Assembly (NCBI GenBank): GCA_003643975.1
Contig: QNAR01000019.1
Span: 1-13,244, forward strand
DNA from: Thermotogae bacterium
Lineage (GTDB): Bacteria > Thermotogota > Thermotogae > Petrotogales > Kosmotogaceae
Direction of reading: 5' to 3'
DNA length: 13,244 nt
Made by a program: the position numbers and the translations under genes. Shown in pieces: positions 7,724 through 13,244 of the stretch; positions within the stretch are counted from its first letter, which is position 1; every line of letters begins with the position of its first letter. Below the pieces are notes generated by a model. It saw nothing but the letters and a program-made list of their open reading frames with translations, did not search any database and had not been told where the DNA came from.

Positions 7724-8191
7724 TTACCATCTAAAGTGAGCATATGCTTTACCCGCTTCGGCCATTCTATGCACGTCTTCTCTCTTCTTCACAGCAGACC
7801 CGGTACCATTATAAGCATCTATCAGTTCCATGGCGAGCTTCTCGCTTAAAGGCTTCCCCTTCTTCGATCTGGAAGCGTTGACAATCCAGCGAAGCGCAAG
7901 AGAAATTGCTCTATGTTCAGGTACTTCAAATGGAATCTGGTAAGTTGCTCCTCCTACACGTCTCGGTCGAACTTCAAGAAGAGGCCTGACGTTGTTAATT
8001 GCTTTTTTGAAAGCCTCCATCGGGGGCTGCTTTGTCCTTTCGGAAAGGAGCTCAATAGCATCATAAACTATTTTTTCGGCTTTGCTCTTCTTTCCATCGA
8101 TCATAATCCTGTTTATCAATTTCGTCACAAGGATGTCATTGTAAACCGGATCAGGAGCGATCTCTCTTTTTACTGCTCTTCTTCTCCTCAT
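7724..8191 (-). CDS. rpsG: 30S ribosomal protein S7
   Basis: A 155-residue protein of standard length for S7, which nucleates assembly of the small-subunit head on 16S rRNA. Signatures include MRRRRAVKREIAPDPVYND, the KLINRIMIDGKKSKAEKIVYDA helix, EVRPRRVGGATYQIPFEV and the C-terminal RMAEAGKAYAHFRW. The ATG at 8189-8191 is preceded by GGGAGG with a spacer of about 9 bases. Only 15 bases separate it from the rpsL stop, so the long S12-S7 intercistronic structure used for S7 autoregulation in E. coli has no room here. Confidence 0.99.
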   Translation of the reverse strand: MRRRRAVKREIAPDPVYNDILVTKLINRIMIDGKKSKAEKIVYDAIELLSERTKQPPMEAFKKAINNVRPLLEVRPRRVGGATYQIPFEVPEHRAISLALRWIVNASRSKKGKPLSEKLAMELIDAYNGTGSAVKKREDVHRMAEAGKAYAHFRW

Positions 8192-8206
8192 TCAAGGCTA
8201 CCTCCC

Positions 8207-8581
8207 TTACTTTTTCGGCCTTTTGGCACCATATCTACTTCTGGACTGTTTCCTGTTGGCTACTCCTTCAGAGTCCAGTGTGCCTCTAATTATCTTGTAT
8301 CTCACACCGGGAAGGTCTTTTACCCTTCCTCCTCTGACAAGCACGACCGAATGTTCCTGAAGGTTGTGCCCTTCGCCAGGGATATAGGCGGTAACCTCTG
8401 TCCCGTTTGAAAGCCTTACCCTCGCAATTTTACGAAGGGCGGAGTTAGGCTTTTTCGGGGTCATCGTGGAAACCCTTACGCAAACACCGCGTTTCTGGGG
8501 ATTGTTCTCCAGAGCGGGTGATTTTGACTTCTTTTTCACACTCTTTCTGGCGTGTCGTACTAACTGATTAATGGTGGGCAT
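8207..8581 (-). CDS. rpsL: 30S ribosomal protein S12
   Basis: A 124-residue protein starting MPTINQLVRHARKS, the usual S12 N-terminus. S12 lies at the decoding centre and affects accuracy. The PKKPNSALRK segment keeps the lysine corresponding to E. coli K42, and RVKDLPGVRY keeps the K87/D88 region, so the residues usually changed in streptomycin resistance look wild type. The C-terminus (RKQSRSRYGAKRPKK) is standard. I chose the ATG at 8579-8581, with AAAGGAGG upstream (spacer about 14 bases). An in-frame ATG 12 codons further up (8617) would add an unrelated peptide and lies at the predicted transcription start. It is the first gene of the str-S10 block. Confidence 0.98.
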   Translation of the reverse strand: MPTINQLVRHARKSVKKKSKSPALENNPQKRGVCVRVSTMTPKKPNSALRKIARVRLSNGTEVTAYIPGEGHNLQEHSVVLVRGGRVKDLPGVRYKIIRGTLDSEGVANRKQSRSRYGAKRPKK

Positions 8582-8622
8582 TAGCTTATAATCCGCCTCC
8601 TTTCGACAGTATACCAAAGCCT

Positions 8623-8651
8623 ATTTTACAATGCGGTTCTTACCCTGTCAA
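8623..8651 (-). promoter_or_regulatory. Near-consensus sigma-70 promoter of the str-S10 operon
   Basis: On the minus strand TTGACA (8651-8646) is followed, after exactly 17 bases, by TAAAAT (8628-8623). The -35 is perfect and the -10 differs from TATAAT at one base. The predicted start of transcription is about 8614-8616, giving an untranslated leader of about 35 bases before rpsL. It lies in the only substantial gap upstream of the ribosomal genes, so it probably drives rpsL and everything downstream. No operator or structured leader is evident. Confidence 0.85.
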
Positions 8652-8699
8652 TCTGAAGCCACAGTTAGCCGGGAGACTTTAATAAAATTTACAGGATAT

Positions 8700-9629
8700 T
8701 TACTTTCGGAAGAGGGATAGAAGTTGAAGTAACCCCGATTTGTCGTTCAGATCCCCTTTTTTGTAGGATTCGTCGAGCTTTTGAAGTTCAACAAGCGATT
8801 TCCTGAGTTCTTTCGGACTGTAAAGCGCCACCAGATTGGTTCCACCAACTGTACCCGAAAAAGCAAAGCCAGTGAATTTTGCGATTCTTCCGGCTTTGAT
8901 GCCTGTTATTTTTTCGAGTTTCAGAATGGATTTCCAGTTTCCTGATATGTCGCTGCTAGATGAAAACGCTTCTTTTATAAGTCCCAATTCAAAGAGGAGT
9001 TTACTCAGTGAAGAAAGGAGTTGCGGAAACACAACGCCACTTTTTTCTATCTTTCCAATCACAACGCTGCTATTGACATTCTTCAGTATATCCGTGGCTA
9101 TTTCCTCGGACGTGGTGGCATTCATGATATAACAATAATATTCAACATCCTTTAGCGTGATCTTTCTATTGAGAGCTTTCAACTTTTTTAACTCTGAAAA
9201 AAGTATCCATTCCTTTCCACCAAACAGTTCAAACATCTTTTCCACAGCGCTTTTTTCGACATCCACCCCGAGTTTCAGAGCCAGTTCGCTTATGAATCTT
9301 TCCCATCCTTTTTTGTCCCAGGATTTTGGGAGTTTGAAGTTCACTTTTTCTGATTCTTCCAGTGCTTCATCCTCTACAAAAAAAGAAAGAGTTGCACCCA
9401 TTTTTTTTATGAGAGTTACAGCTGCGGTTTTTTCTTGCTTGTTCCAGTTTCTGAACTTTTTCAACCATACTCCGTCGTTTTCAGCAAACATCAGAGAACT
9501 CGTTACAGTTCTTTCGAGTTTTGCAAACCGATCAGAGTCATCTGGAAAAATAATTGTCGGACAACTTACCTTGCTCTTTACAAACAACTCTTTGAGTAAC
9601 TCAGAGTCCCCCAGCAAAGAATATATCAT
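8700..9629 (-). CDS. holA: Probable DNA polymerase III delta subunit (clamp loader), divergent
   Basis: A 309-residue protein I read as HolA, the delta subunit that opens the beta sliding clamp within the clamp-loader complex. Family-like features are the N-terminal MIYSLLGDSELLKELF; a middle segment with helix pattern FSELKKL followed by KITLKDVEYY (residues 144-165), which matches the delta domain II pattern of an ExxKL helix before an 'I...DV' turn; and the C-terminal signature SPKELRKSLVELQKLDESYK then KGDLNDKSGLLQLL (271-304), typical of domain III. No Walker A motif is expected in delta and none is seen. It overlaps ftsI by 4 bases (ATGA) with GGAGG 7 bases upstream. It is shorter than the roughly 340 residues of E. 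coli HolA and rather divergent, so a profile search should confirm it. Confidence 0.78.
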   Translation of the reverse strand: MIYSLLGDSELLKELFVKSKVSCPTIIFPDDSDRFAKLERTVTSSLMFAENDGVWLKKFRNWNKQEKTAAVTLIKKMGATLSFFVEDEALEESEKVNFKLPKSWDKKGWERFISELALKLGVDVEKSAVEKMFELFGGKEWILFSELKKLKALNRKITLKDVEYYCYIMNATTSEEIATDILKNVNSSVVIGKIEKSGVVFPQLLSSLSKLLFELGLIKEAFSSSSDISGNWKSILKLEKITGIKAGRIAKFTGFAFSGTVGGTNLVALYSPKELRKSLVELQKLDESYKKGDLNDKSGLLQLLSLFRK

Positions 9630-11455
9630 TTCTCTTCCTCCGTGGAAAGCCAGACTTCCATTTCTTCTTCCAAAGGTGTTCCCGCTTCTGGCTGCTGCTT
9701 GACAACCCGGCCAGTTCCATGAATTACAACCCGCTCGATTCCAAGTAGCTTCTTGATTTCGTACACATCATGTAAAGTATACCCCATCAGATCGGGTGTT
9801 TTCCAGTCGTAGATCTCACGTTTGAATTCTGAAGGTTCTGCTTCAATCCCATAGAGGTTCTTTACAATTTCTGCGAAGATAGGTCCTGCAACTGTTCCTC
9901 CGTAAAATTCGCCGGCTCTGGGATTATCTATCATGATAAGCAATGAGTATTGAGGAGACTCTACCGGGAAAAAGCCCCAAAATAAGGAATAATAATCACT
10001 ATGGCTATACCCCGACTCACCGGCTTTTTGCGCTGTGCCTGTTTTGCCCCCAATTCTTATGCCTTTGACCTGTGCCCTGGTACCAGTGCCACTTGCAACA
10101 ACAGATTCCAGAACGGGAATCATCGTTTCTACAAGTTTTTTTGAAAATAATCTTGATTCAATCTTTGGAGGAACCTCTATTACCCTGGTAGCGTCTGCAG
10201 TGGCTTTTACAAATGAAGGAACGAGAAGATTTCCATCCGCTGCGTATGTGTTGAGGGCTCTAAGCAGCTGAAAAGCAGTAACCCCTATTCCCTGCCCGAT
10301 TGCAAATTGAAACGGAGAAATTAGCGACCAGTCAGAAGGCTTTTGGAAGAGCCCATTTATCTCGCCATAGAGATCCACCCCGGTTTTCCGGCCAAAACCT
10401 GCTTCTATGAGTTTTTCATAAAATTCGGATTTTCCTATGTTGCTAAGCACAGCGCTTGCAACTTGCGTAGTGGCAACATTGCAAGAATTTCTAATTGCAT
10501 CTCTAAAAGTTTCAATGCCATGTTTTTCACCTTCGGTATCCCTAATGTATATGTCAAGGCCCTTCACTGGTTGAATTATACCTTCGCAGAGAAAAGTGGA
10601 ATCCTCGGTTATCGACAATGTTTCAAGAGCGATGCCATAGATGATAGGTTTAATCGTTGATCCAGGTTCAAAAATGCCCATGAGTCCGACATCCCAGTCA
10701 TAGGTGTTTGCATAGGCGAGAATTTTCCCGGTTTTGCTCTCCATGAGCACGGCTATACCACCATCTGCTTTGTTTTTTTTGACCCCTTTTTCGAGAATTT
10801 CGTAAACCATTTTCTGCAAATCGAGATTTATCGAAAGATAAACATCATTTCCATTTTCCGGTTTAGTTTTCAATGTGCCTGAAAGCGTTTTTCTAACAAA
10901 ACCATCTTTTTTTCCATGCAAAACATTGTCATAGATCTTCTCTATGCCGCTGAGAGGCTTTCCGCTTGCATCAAGGCTTCCAACAATTTTATCGAGTCCG
11001 TATTCTTTCAGCGACAGTCGTTCCGTATTTAACTCAATTGAAATGTATTTCCTGATTGCAGGAGTGATTTTCCGAAGCATTTCATCGAGATTCTCGGACT
11101 TACCGAGCAACATGAAATACGAATTTGAGGTAAGCTTGCTCAATACTTCTTCTTTTGGGATTTCGAAGTAATAATTGATGTTTTTCAAAAGCAGCTCTAA
11201 CTCATCTTCAGAAGCGTTCCTTCTGACAAAATCAAGATCAAGCCATGCTTCATAAAGCAGAGAATCATAGGCAAGAAGCCTGCCTTTGGCATCATAAATC
11301 GAGCCTCTATGAGCAGGTATTCTGGTCATTTGAGTAACAACCGGAACCTTAAGGTCCGCAAAAACTGCGTAATAGACAACCCTTCCGCTAAATATAGTGG
11401 TGATTAAGACTAGCAGTATGAATAGTGTTGAAACACGTCCTGTTAGTTTGCTTAT
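9626..11455 (-). CDS. ftsI: FtsI-type peptidoglycan D,D-transpeptidase with PASTA domain; apparent ATA start
   Basis: A class B penicillin-binding protein that cross-links septal peptidoglycan outside the cytoplasmic membrane. Numbered from the ATA at 11453-11455 it has 609 residues: a short basic N-terminus (SKLTGR), one membrane anchor (about 8-23), the N-terminal domain motif RGSIYDAKGRLLA (50-62), then the transpeptidase domain with SxxK (STIK, 266-269, catalytic serine), SxN (SCN, 324-326) and KTGT (471-474). A single C-terminal PASTA domain covers about 550-605. The first ordinary start codon in frame is the ATG at 11327-11329 (codon 43), which would remove the anchor and has no good ribosome binding site. 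The frame stays open to a TGA at 11467-11469, with no ATG, GTG or TTG between. Product confidence is high; the start is uncertain. Confidence 0.9.
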   Translation of the reverse strand: MSKLTGRVSTLFILLVLITTIFSGRVVYYAVFADLKVPVVTQMTRIPAHRGSIYDAKGRLLAYDSLLYEAWLDLDFVRRNASEDELELLLKNINYYFEIPKEEVLSKLTSNSYFMLLGKSENLDEMLRKITPAIRKYISIELNTERLSLKEYGLDKIVGSLDASGKPLSGIEKIYDNVLHGKKDGFVRKTLSGTLKTKPENGNDVYLSINLDLQKMVYEILEKGVKKNKADGGIAVLMESKTGKILAYANTYDWDVGLMGIFEPGSTIKPIIYGIALETLSITEDSTFLCEGIIQPVKGLDIYIRDTEGEKHGIETFRDAIRNSCNVATTQVASAVLSNIGKSEFYEKLIEAGFGRKTGVDLYGEINGLFQKPSDWSLISPFQFAIGQGIGVTAFQLLRALNTYAADGNLLVPSFVKATADATRVIEVPPKIESRLFSKKLVETMIPVLESVVASGTGTRAQVKGIRIGGKTGTAQKAGESGYSHSDYYSLFWGFFPVESPQYSLLIMIDNPRAGEFYGGTVAGPIFAEIVKNLYGIEAEPSEFKREIYDWKTPDLMGYTLHDVYEIKKLLGIERVVIHGTGRVVKQQPEAGTPLEEEMEVWLSTEEEK

Positions 11456-11463
11456 TCGGGTTG

Positions 11464-11470
11464 CACCTCA
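11464..11470 (-). promoter_or_regulatory. Ribosome binding site deciding the ftsI start
   Basis: The minus-strand sequence TGAGGTG ends 8 bases before the ATA codon at 11455-11453, an ideal spacing. It lies in the 20-base gap between the ftsL-like stop and that ATA. No comparable site precedes the ATG at 11329. This placement, together with the membrane-anchor coding sequence that follows, is the main argument that translation begins at or very near the ATA codon. Confidence 0.7.
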
Positions 11471-11475
11471 CTTAT

Positions 11476-11766
11476 TTACTTTTCCGCTCTCACCCCAACC
11501 ACAGTCTCCAGATATGAAATTTCCCTCGCCATATCGTCGAGTTTTGATTCCATAACTGTTATTTTGGCCGCTTTTTCAATGGCCATCTCATTGTAAATAT
11601 CTGCTTTGTTACCAAAATGAAGAGGTAAAACTATGGAGACCGTAGTAGCAAGAAAGATGATAATAATCTGAAGCACGGTAACAAAAGGCCATACACCGCT
11701 CTGGGTGAGAACCATATCGCGGGTTTCTACCTTTGTTGCCCTCCGCTTCGCTATAATGGATTGCAC
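11476..11766 (-). CDS. ftsL: FtsL-like small bitopic cell-division protein
   Basis: A 96-residue protein with a basic cytoplasmic N-terminus (AKRRATK), one hydrophobic segment at about residues 25-48 and a C-terminal extracytoplasmic part with heptad-like spacing (about 55-90, e.g. MESKLDDMAREISYLETVV) likely to form a coiled coil. This is the architecture of FtsL/DivIC proteins, which bind FtsB and FtsW-FtsI in the divisome; their sequences are poorly conserved. The position directly between rsmH and ftsI is the classic ftsL position in the dcw cluster and is the strongest evidence. The start is GTG (11764-11766) with GGGAGG 8 bases upstream, 15 bases after the rsmH stop. The name is inferred from architecture and context. 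Confidence 0.78.
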   Translation of the reverse strand: MQSIIAKRRATKVETRDMVLTQSGVWPFVTVLQIIIIFLATTVSIVLPLHFGNKADIYNEMAIEKAAKITVMESKLDDMAREISYLETVVGVRAEK

Positions 11767-11781
11767 GAGACGTTCCTCCCT

Positions 11782-12684
11782 TCAGATCCGCTCCGCTGCC
11801 CTCAATTTCGCACTTCTCGCTCGAGGATTTTCTCTTACTTCACTTTCAGACGGTGTTATTGGTTTCTTCGTCAAGATCTTCAACTCAAGGTCCTTTTTCT
11901 CCCTAAACGCAATTTTAACCGTCCTATCCTCTAACGAATGAAAGGTGATCGCAACCACTCTTCCACCGGGGTTGAGATATTCAGGAATCTTTAAAAGAGT
12001 GTTCCTAATGACCTCCAGCTCTTTGTTGACCTCAATTCTCAAAGCTTGAAATGTTTTTGTCGCAAAATGCCTTTTTCTTCGGTGGCGTTCCTCAGGCGGT
12101 AAGGCTGAGCGAATAGCCTCAACTAATTCGAAGGTTGTTTGGATGGGTCTCCGCTTCGCTATGTTCCGGGCTATCCGCCTGGAAAAACGCTTTTCATCAC
12201 CATACTCGAAAATAACTCTTGCAAGTTCCTGTTCCGAGTACTTGTTTACCACATCCGCTGCTTTGATAGGATTGTCAAGATTCATTCGCATGTCAAGGGG
12301 CTCGTCTACTTCGTAGCTAAATCCTCTTCCTTTTGCTTTGAGCTGGTAGGTAGAAACGCCAAGATCGAGCAAAAAACCATCGACCCTGTCAATACCCAAT
12401 GATTCCAGAACAATGTCGAAATTCAGATAAGAAACATTAAACAAATGTACGTTTCCCTGAATATCCCGTAATTTCCGCTCCGCTAATGCTAAAACCTCAG
12501 CGTCCACATCCAAACCAATAACGGTGGATTTTGCCGAGGTTGCTTCAATAATAGCTCTCGTGTGCCCACCTTCACCCAACGTACAATCCACGTAAACGCC
12601 ATTATCCTTTGTAAGCAAATAATGGAGCGCTTCGTGAACCATCACGCTCCGGTGGGACTCATGGTACTCTCTTGGCAATGTCAT
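11782..12684 (-). CDS. rsmH: 16S rRNA (cytosine1402-N4)-methyltransferase
   Basis: A 300-residue protein, typical for RsmH (MraW), which N4-methylates C1402 of 16S rRNA in the P site using S-adenosylmethionine. The SAM-binding motif I is DCTLGEGGHT (33-42), with the acidic GLDVD turn at 57-61. Family signatures follow: DGFLLDLGVST (102-112), DMRM (131-134), RRKRHFATKTFQALRIEVN (202-220), FHSLEDR (248-254) and the C-terminal RENPRARSAKLRAAERI. The ATG at 12682-12684 has only a close GGAG (3-base spacer) and a predicted leader of about 12 bases. A second in-frame ATG at codon 15 is possible, but the upstream start fits the family better because sequence before the VMV motif is usual. It is the first gene of the division cluster. 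Confidence 0.97.
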   Translation of the reverse strand: MTLPREYHESHRSVMVHEALHYLLTKDNGVYVDCTLGEGGHTRAIIEATSAKSTVIGLDVDAEVLALAERKLRDIQGNVHLFNVSYLNFDIVLESLGIDRVDGFLLDLGVSTYQLKAKGRGFSYEVDEPLDMRMNLDNPIKAADVVNKYSEQELARVIFEYGDEKRFSRRIARNIAKRRPIQTTFELVEAIRSALPPEERHRRKRHFATKTFQALRIEVNKELEVIRNTLLKIPEYLNPGGRVVAITFHSLEDRTVKIAFREKKDLELKILTKKPITPSESEVRENPRARSAKLRAAERI

Positions 12685-12702
12685 TCACTCCGCTCGTATA
12701 AA

Positions 12703-12732
12703 ATATTATCACTTTTTACCCGGCAATGTCAA
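12703..12732 (-). promoter_or_regulatory. Strong sigma-70 promoter of the rsmH-ftsL-ftsI-holA cluster
   Basis: On the minus strand TTGACA (12732-12727) is followed after 18 bases by TAATAT (12708-12703). TGA directly before the -10 gives an extended -10 (TGn). The 20 or so bases upstream of the -35 are very A/T-rich (A-tract, TTCTTAAACAAAATT), resembling an UP element. Transcription would begin near 12696, only about 12 bases before the rsmH ATG. It fills most of the gap after prfB. The boxes are seen directly; the activity is inferred. Confidence 0.8.
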
Positions 12733-12798
12733 ATTTTGTTTAAGAATTTTTTTGACTTCTAAAAACTTCATCAAAAGGCGATTTCAGGATTAGGAATA

Positions 12799-13244
12799 TT
12801 AGTCGTCGCTTTTTTCTACTGCGGCAAAGAAAAGCAATTCCTTTTCGATAAAAGTATCGAGTTCTCCATCCATAACAGCCTGAATGTCCCCGGTCTCATG
12901 TAAAGTTCTATGATCTTTCACCATGGTATAGGGTTGGAAAACGTACGATCTTATCTGACTTCCCCAGGCAATTTCTTTCTGCTCACCAAGCAATTTCATT
13001 TTCTTTTTTCTTTTCTTCTCGAGTTCGAGCTCGAACAGTTTTGCCTTTAAAATCTTCATAGCAGTTGCTTTGTTTTGATGTTGTGAACGCTCATTTTGGC
13101 AGGTTACAACGATTCCCGTGGGAAGGTGAGTTATTCTCACGGCGGATTCTGTTCGGTTAACATGTTGTCCACCCGCGCCACCAGCCCTATATGTATCAAT
13201 GCGCAATTCATCTGGTTGTATTTCTATTTCCACATCATCTTCCA
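12799..13244 (-). CDS. prfB: Peptide chain release factor 2, C-terminal fragment
   Basis: The last 147 codons of RF2; the gene begins beyond the right edge. RF2 recognises UAA and UGA stop codons and triggers peptide release. The fragment contains the catalytic GGQ motif in RAGGAGGQHVNRTESAVRI (GGQ at about 13173-13165) and the region after it, including CQNERSQHQNK. The IAWGSQIRSYVFQPY segment followed by VKDHRT distinguishes RF2 from RF1. The stop-recognition SPF tripeptide and the programmed frameshift site found early in many prfB genes lie outside the window and cannot be assessed. The GTG at 13231-13233 is internal, since upstream codons (Glu-Asp-Asp) stay open. The rsmH start is 114 bases downstream. 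Confidence 0.95.
   Translation of the reverse strand, partial: EDDVEIEIQPDELRIDTYRAGGAGGQHVNRTESAVRITHLPTGIVVTCQNERSQHQNKATAMKILKAKLFELELEKKRKKKMKLLGEQKEIAWGSQIRSYVFQPYTMVKDHRTLHETGDIQAVMDGELDTFIEKELLFFAAVEKSDD

Noticed and set aside
8582..8617. A 12-codon N-terminal extension of S12 from an upstream ATG.
   Set aside because: The extension resembles no S12, contains the ribosome binding site of the real start, and begins at the predicted transcription start.
8652..8699. A terminator between holA and rpsL.
   Set aside because: No stable GC-rich stem followed by a T-run could be found in this stretch.
12733..12798. A possible terminator after prfB (TTTTGA and TCAAAA inverted repeat).
   Set aside because: The stem is only 6 A/T-rich base pairs with a 15-base loop and is followed by an A-run rather than a T-run on the transcribed strand. 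The A/T-richness fits better as sequence upstream of the rsmH promoter.
12799..13244. Evidence for the prfB programmed frameshift.
   Set aside because: That site lies near codon 25 of prfB, outside the window; the visible part is a single uninterrupted frame.
1..13244. Mobile elements, CRISPR arrays, tRNA genes or a novel defence or biosynthetic system.
   Set aside because: All space is occupied by conserved housekeeping genes with short gaps; no spaced direct repeats, terminal inverted repeats, cloverleaf sequences or unfamiliar genes were seen.

Overview
The window is a gene-dense bacterial chromosome segment in which every supported gene lies on the minus strand, so transcription runs from high to low coordinates. 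It is ordinary core-genome sequence: no mobile element, CRISPR array, rRNA or tRNA was seen, and no stretch longer than about 115 bases lacks a gene. GC content looks moderate (low to mid 40s percent, by eye). The joined str and S10 clusters (rpsL-rpsG-fusA-tuf-rpsJ-rplC...) and the resemblance of RsmH to what I remember of the Thermotoga maritima protein point to Thermotogota, perhaps the Kosmotoga/Mesotoga side. That placement is inference and was not checked by a search.

In transcription order: (1) 13244-12799, the C-terminal part of peptide chain release factor 2 (prfB), cut by the window edge. (2) A 114-base gap holding a very good sigma-70-type promoter. (3) A cell-division and cell-wall cluster, 12684-9626: rsmH (mraW), an FtsL-like small membrane protein, and an FtsI-type transpeptidase with one PASTA domain. 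(4) A gene overlapping ftsI by 4 bases, 9629-8700, that looks like holA, the delta subunit of the DNA polymerase III clamp loader. (5) An 118-base gap with a near-consensus promoter (TTGACA-17-TAAAAT). (6) The str cluster, 8581-4403: S12, S7, EF-G, EF-Tu. (7) A 60-base gap with a GC-rich hairpin. (8) The S10 cluster, 4342 to the window edge: S10, L3, L4, L23, L2, S19, L22, S3 and the first codons of L16.

The genes supply translation (termination factor, elongation factors, ribosomal proteins), rRNA methylation, septal peptidoglycan synthesis and the replication clamp loader. Spacing is tight, nearly every gene has a GGAGG-like ribosome binding site, and several stop/start pairs overlap or touch (ftsI/holA ATGA, rplD/rplW TAATG, rplV/rpsC TAA-GTG), which suggests translational coupling. 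No clear rho-independent terminator was seen anywhere, so the division cluster may read through into the ribosomal operon.

The one truly odd observation is the start of the FtsI-type protein. The reading frame carrying its membrane anchor has no ATG, GTG or TTG between the preceding in-frame stop and codon 43. An ATA codon sits exactly 8 bases after a GAGGTG ribosome binding site. Either an AUA codon initiates this essential protein, or the sequence carries a start-codon mutation or error. I found no evidence of a novel system beyond that.
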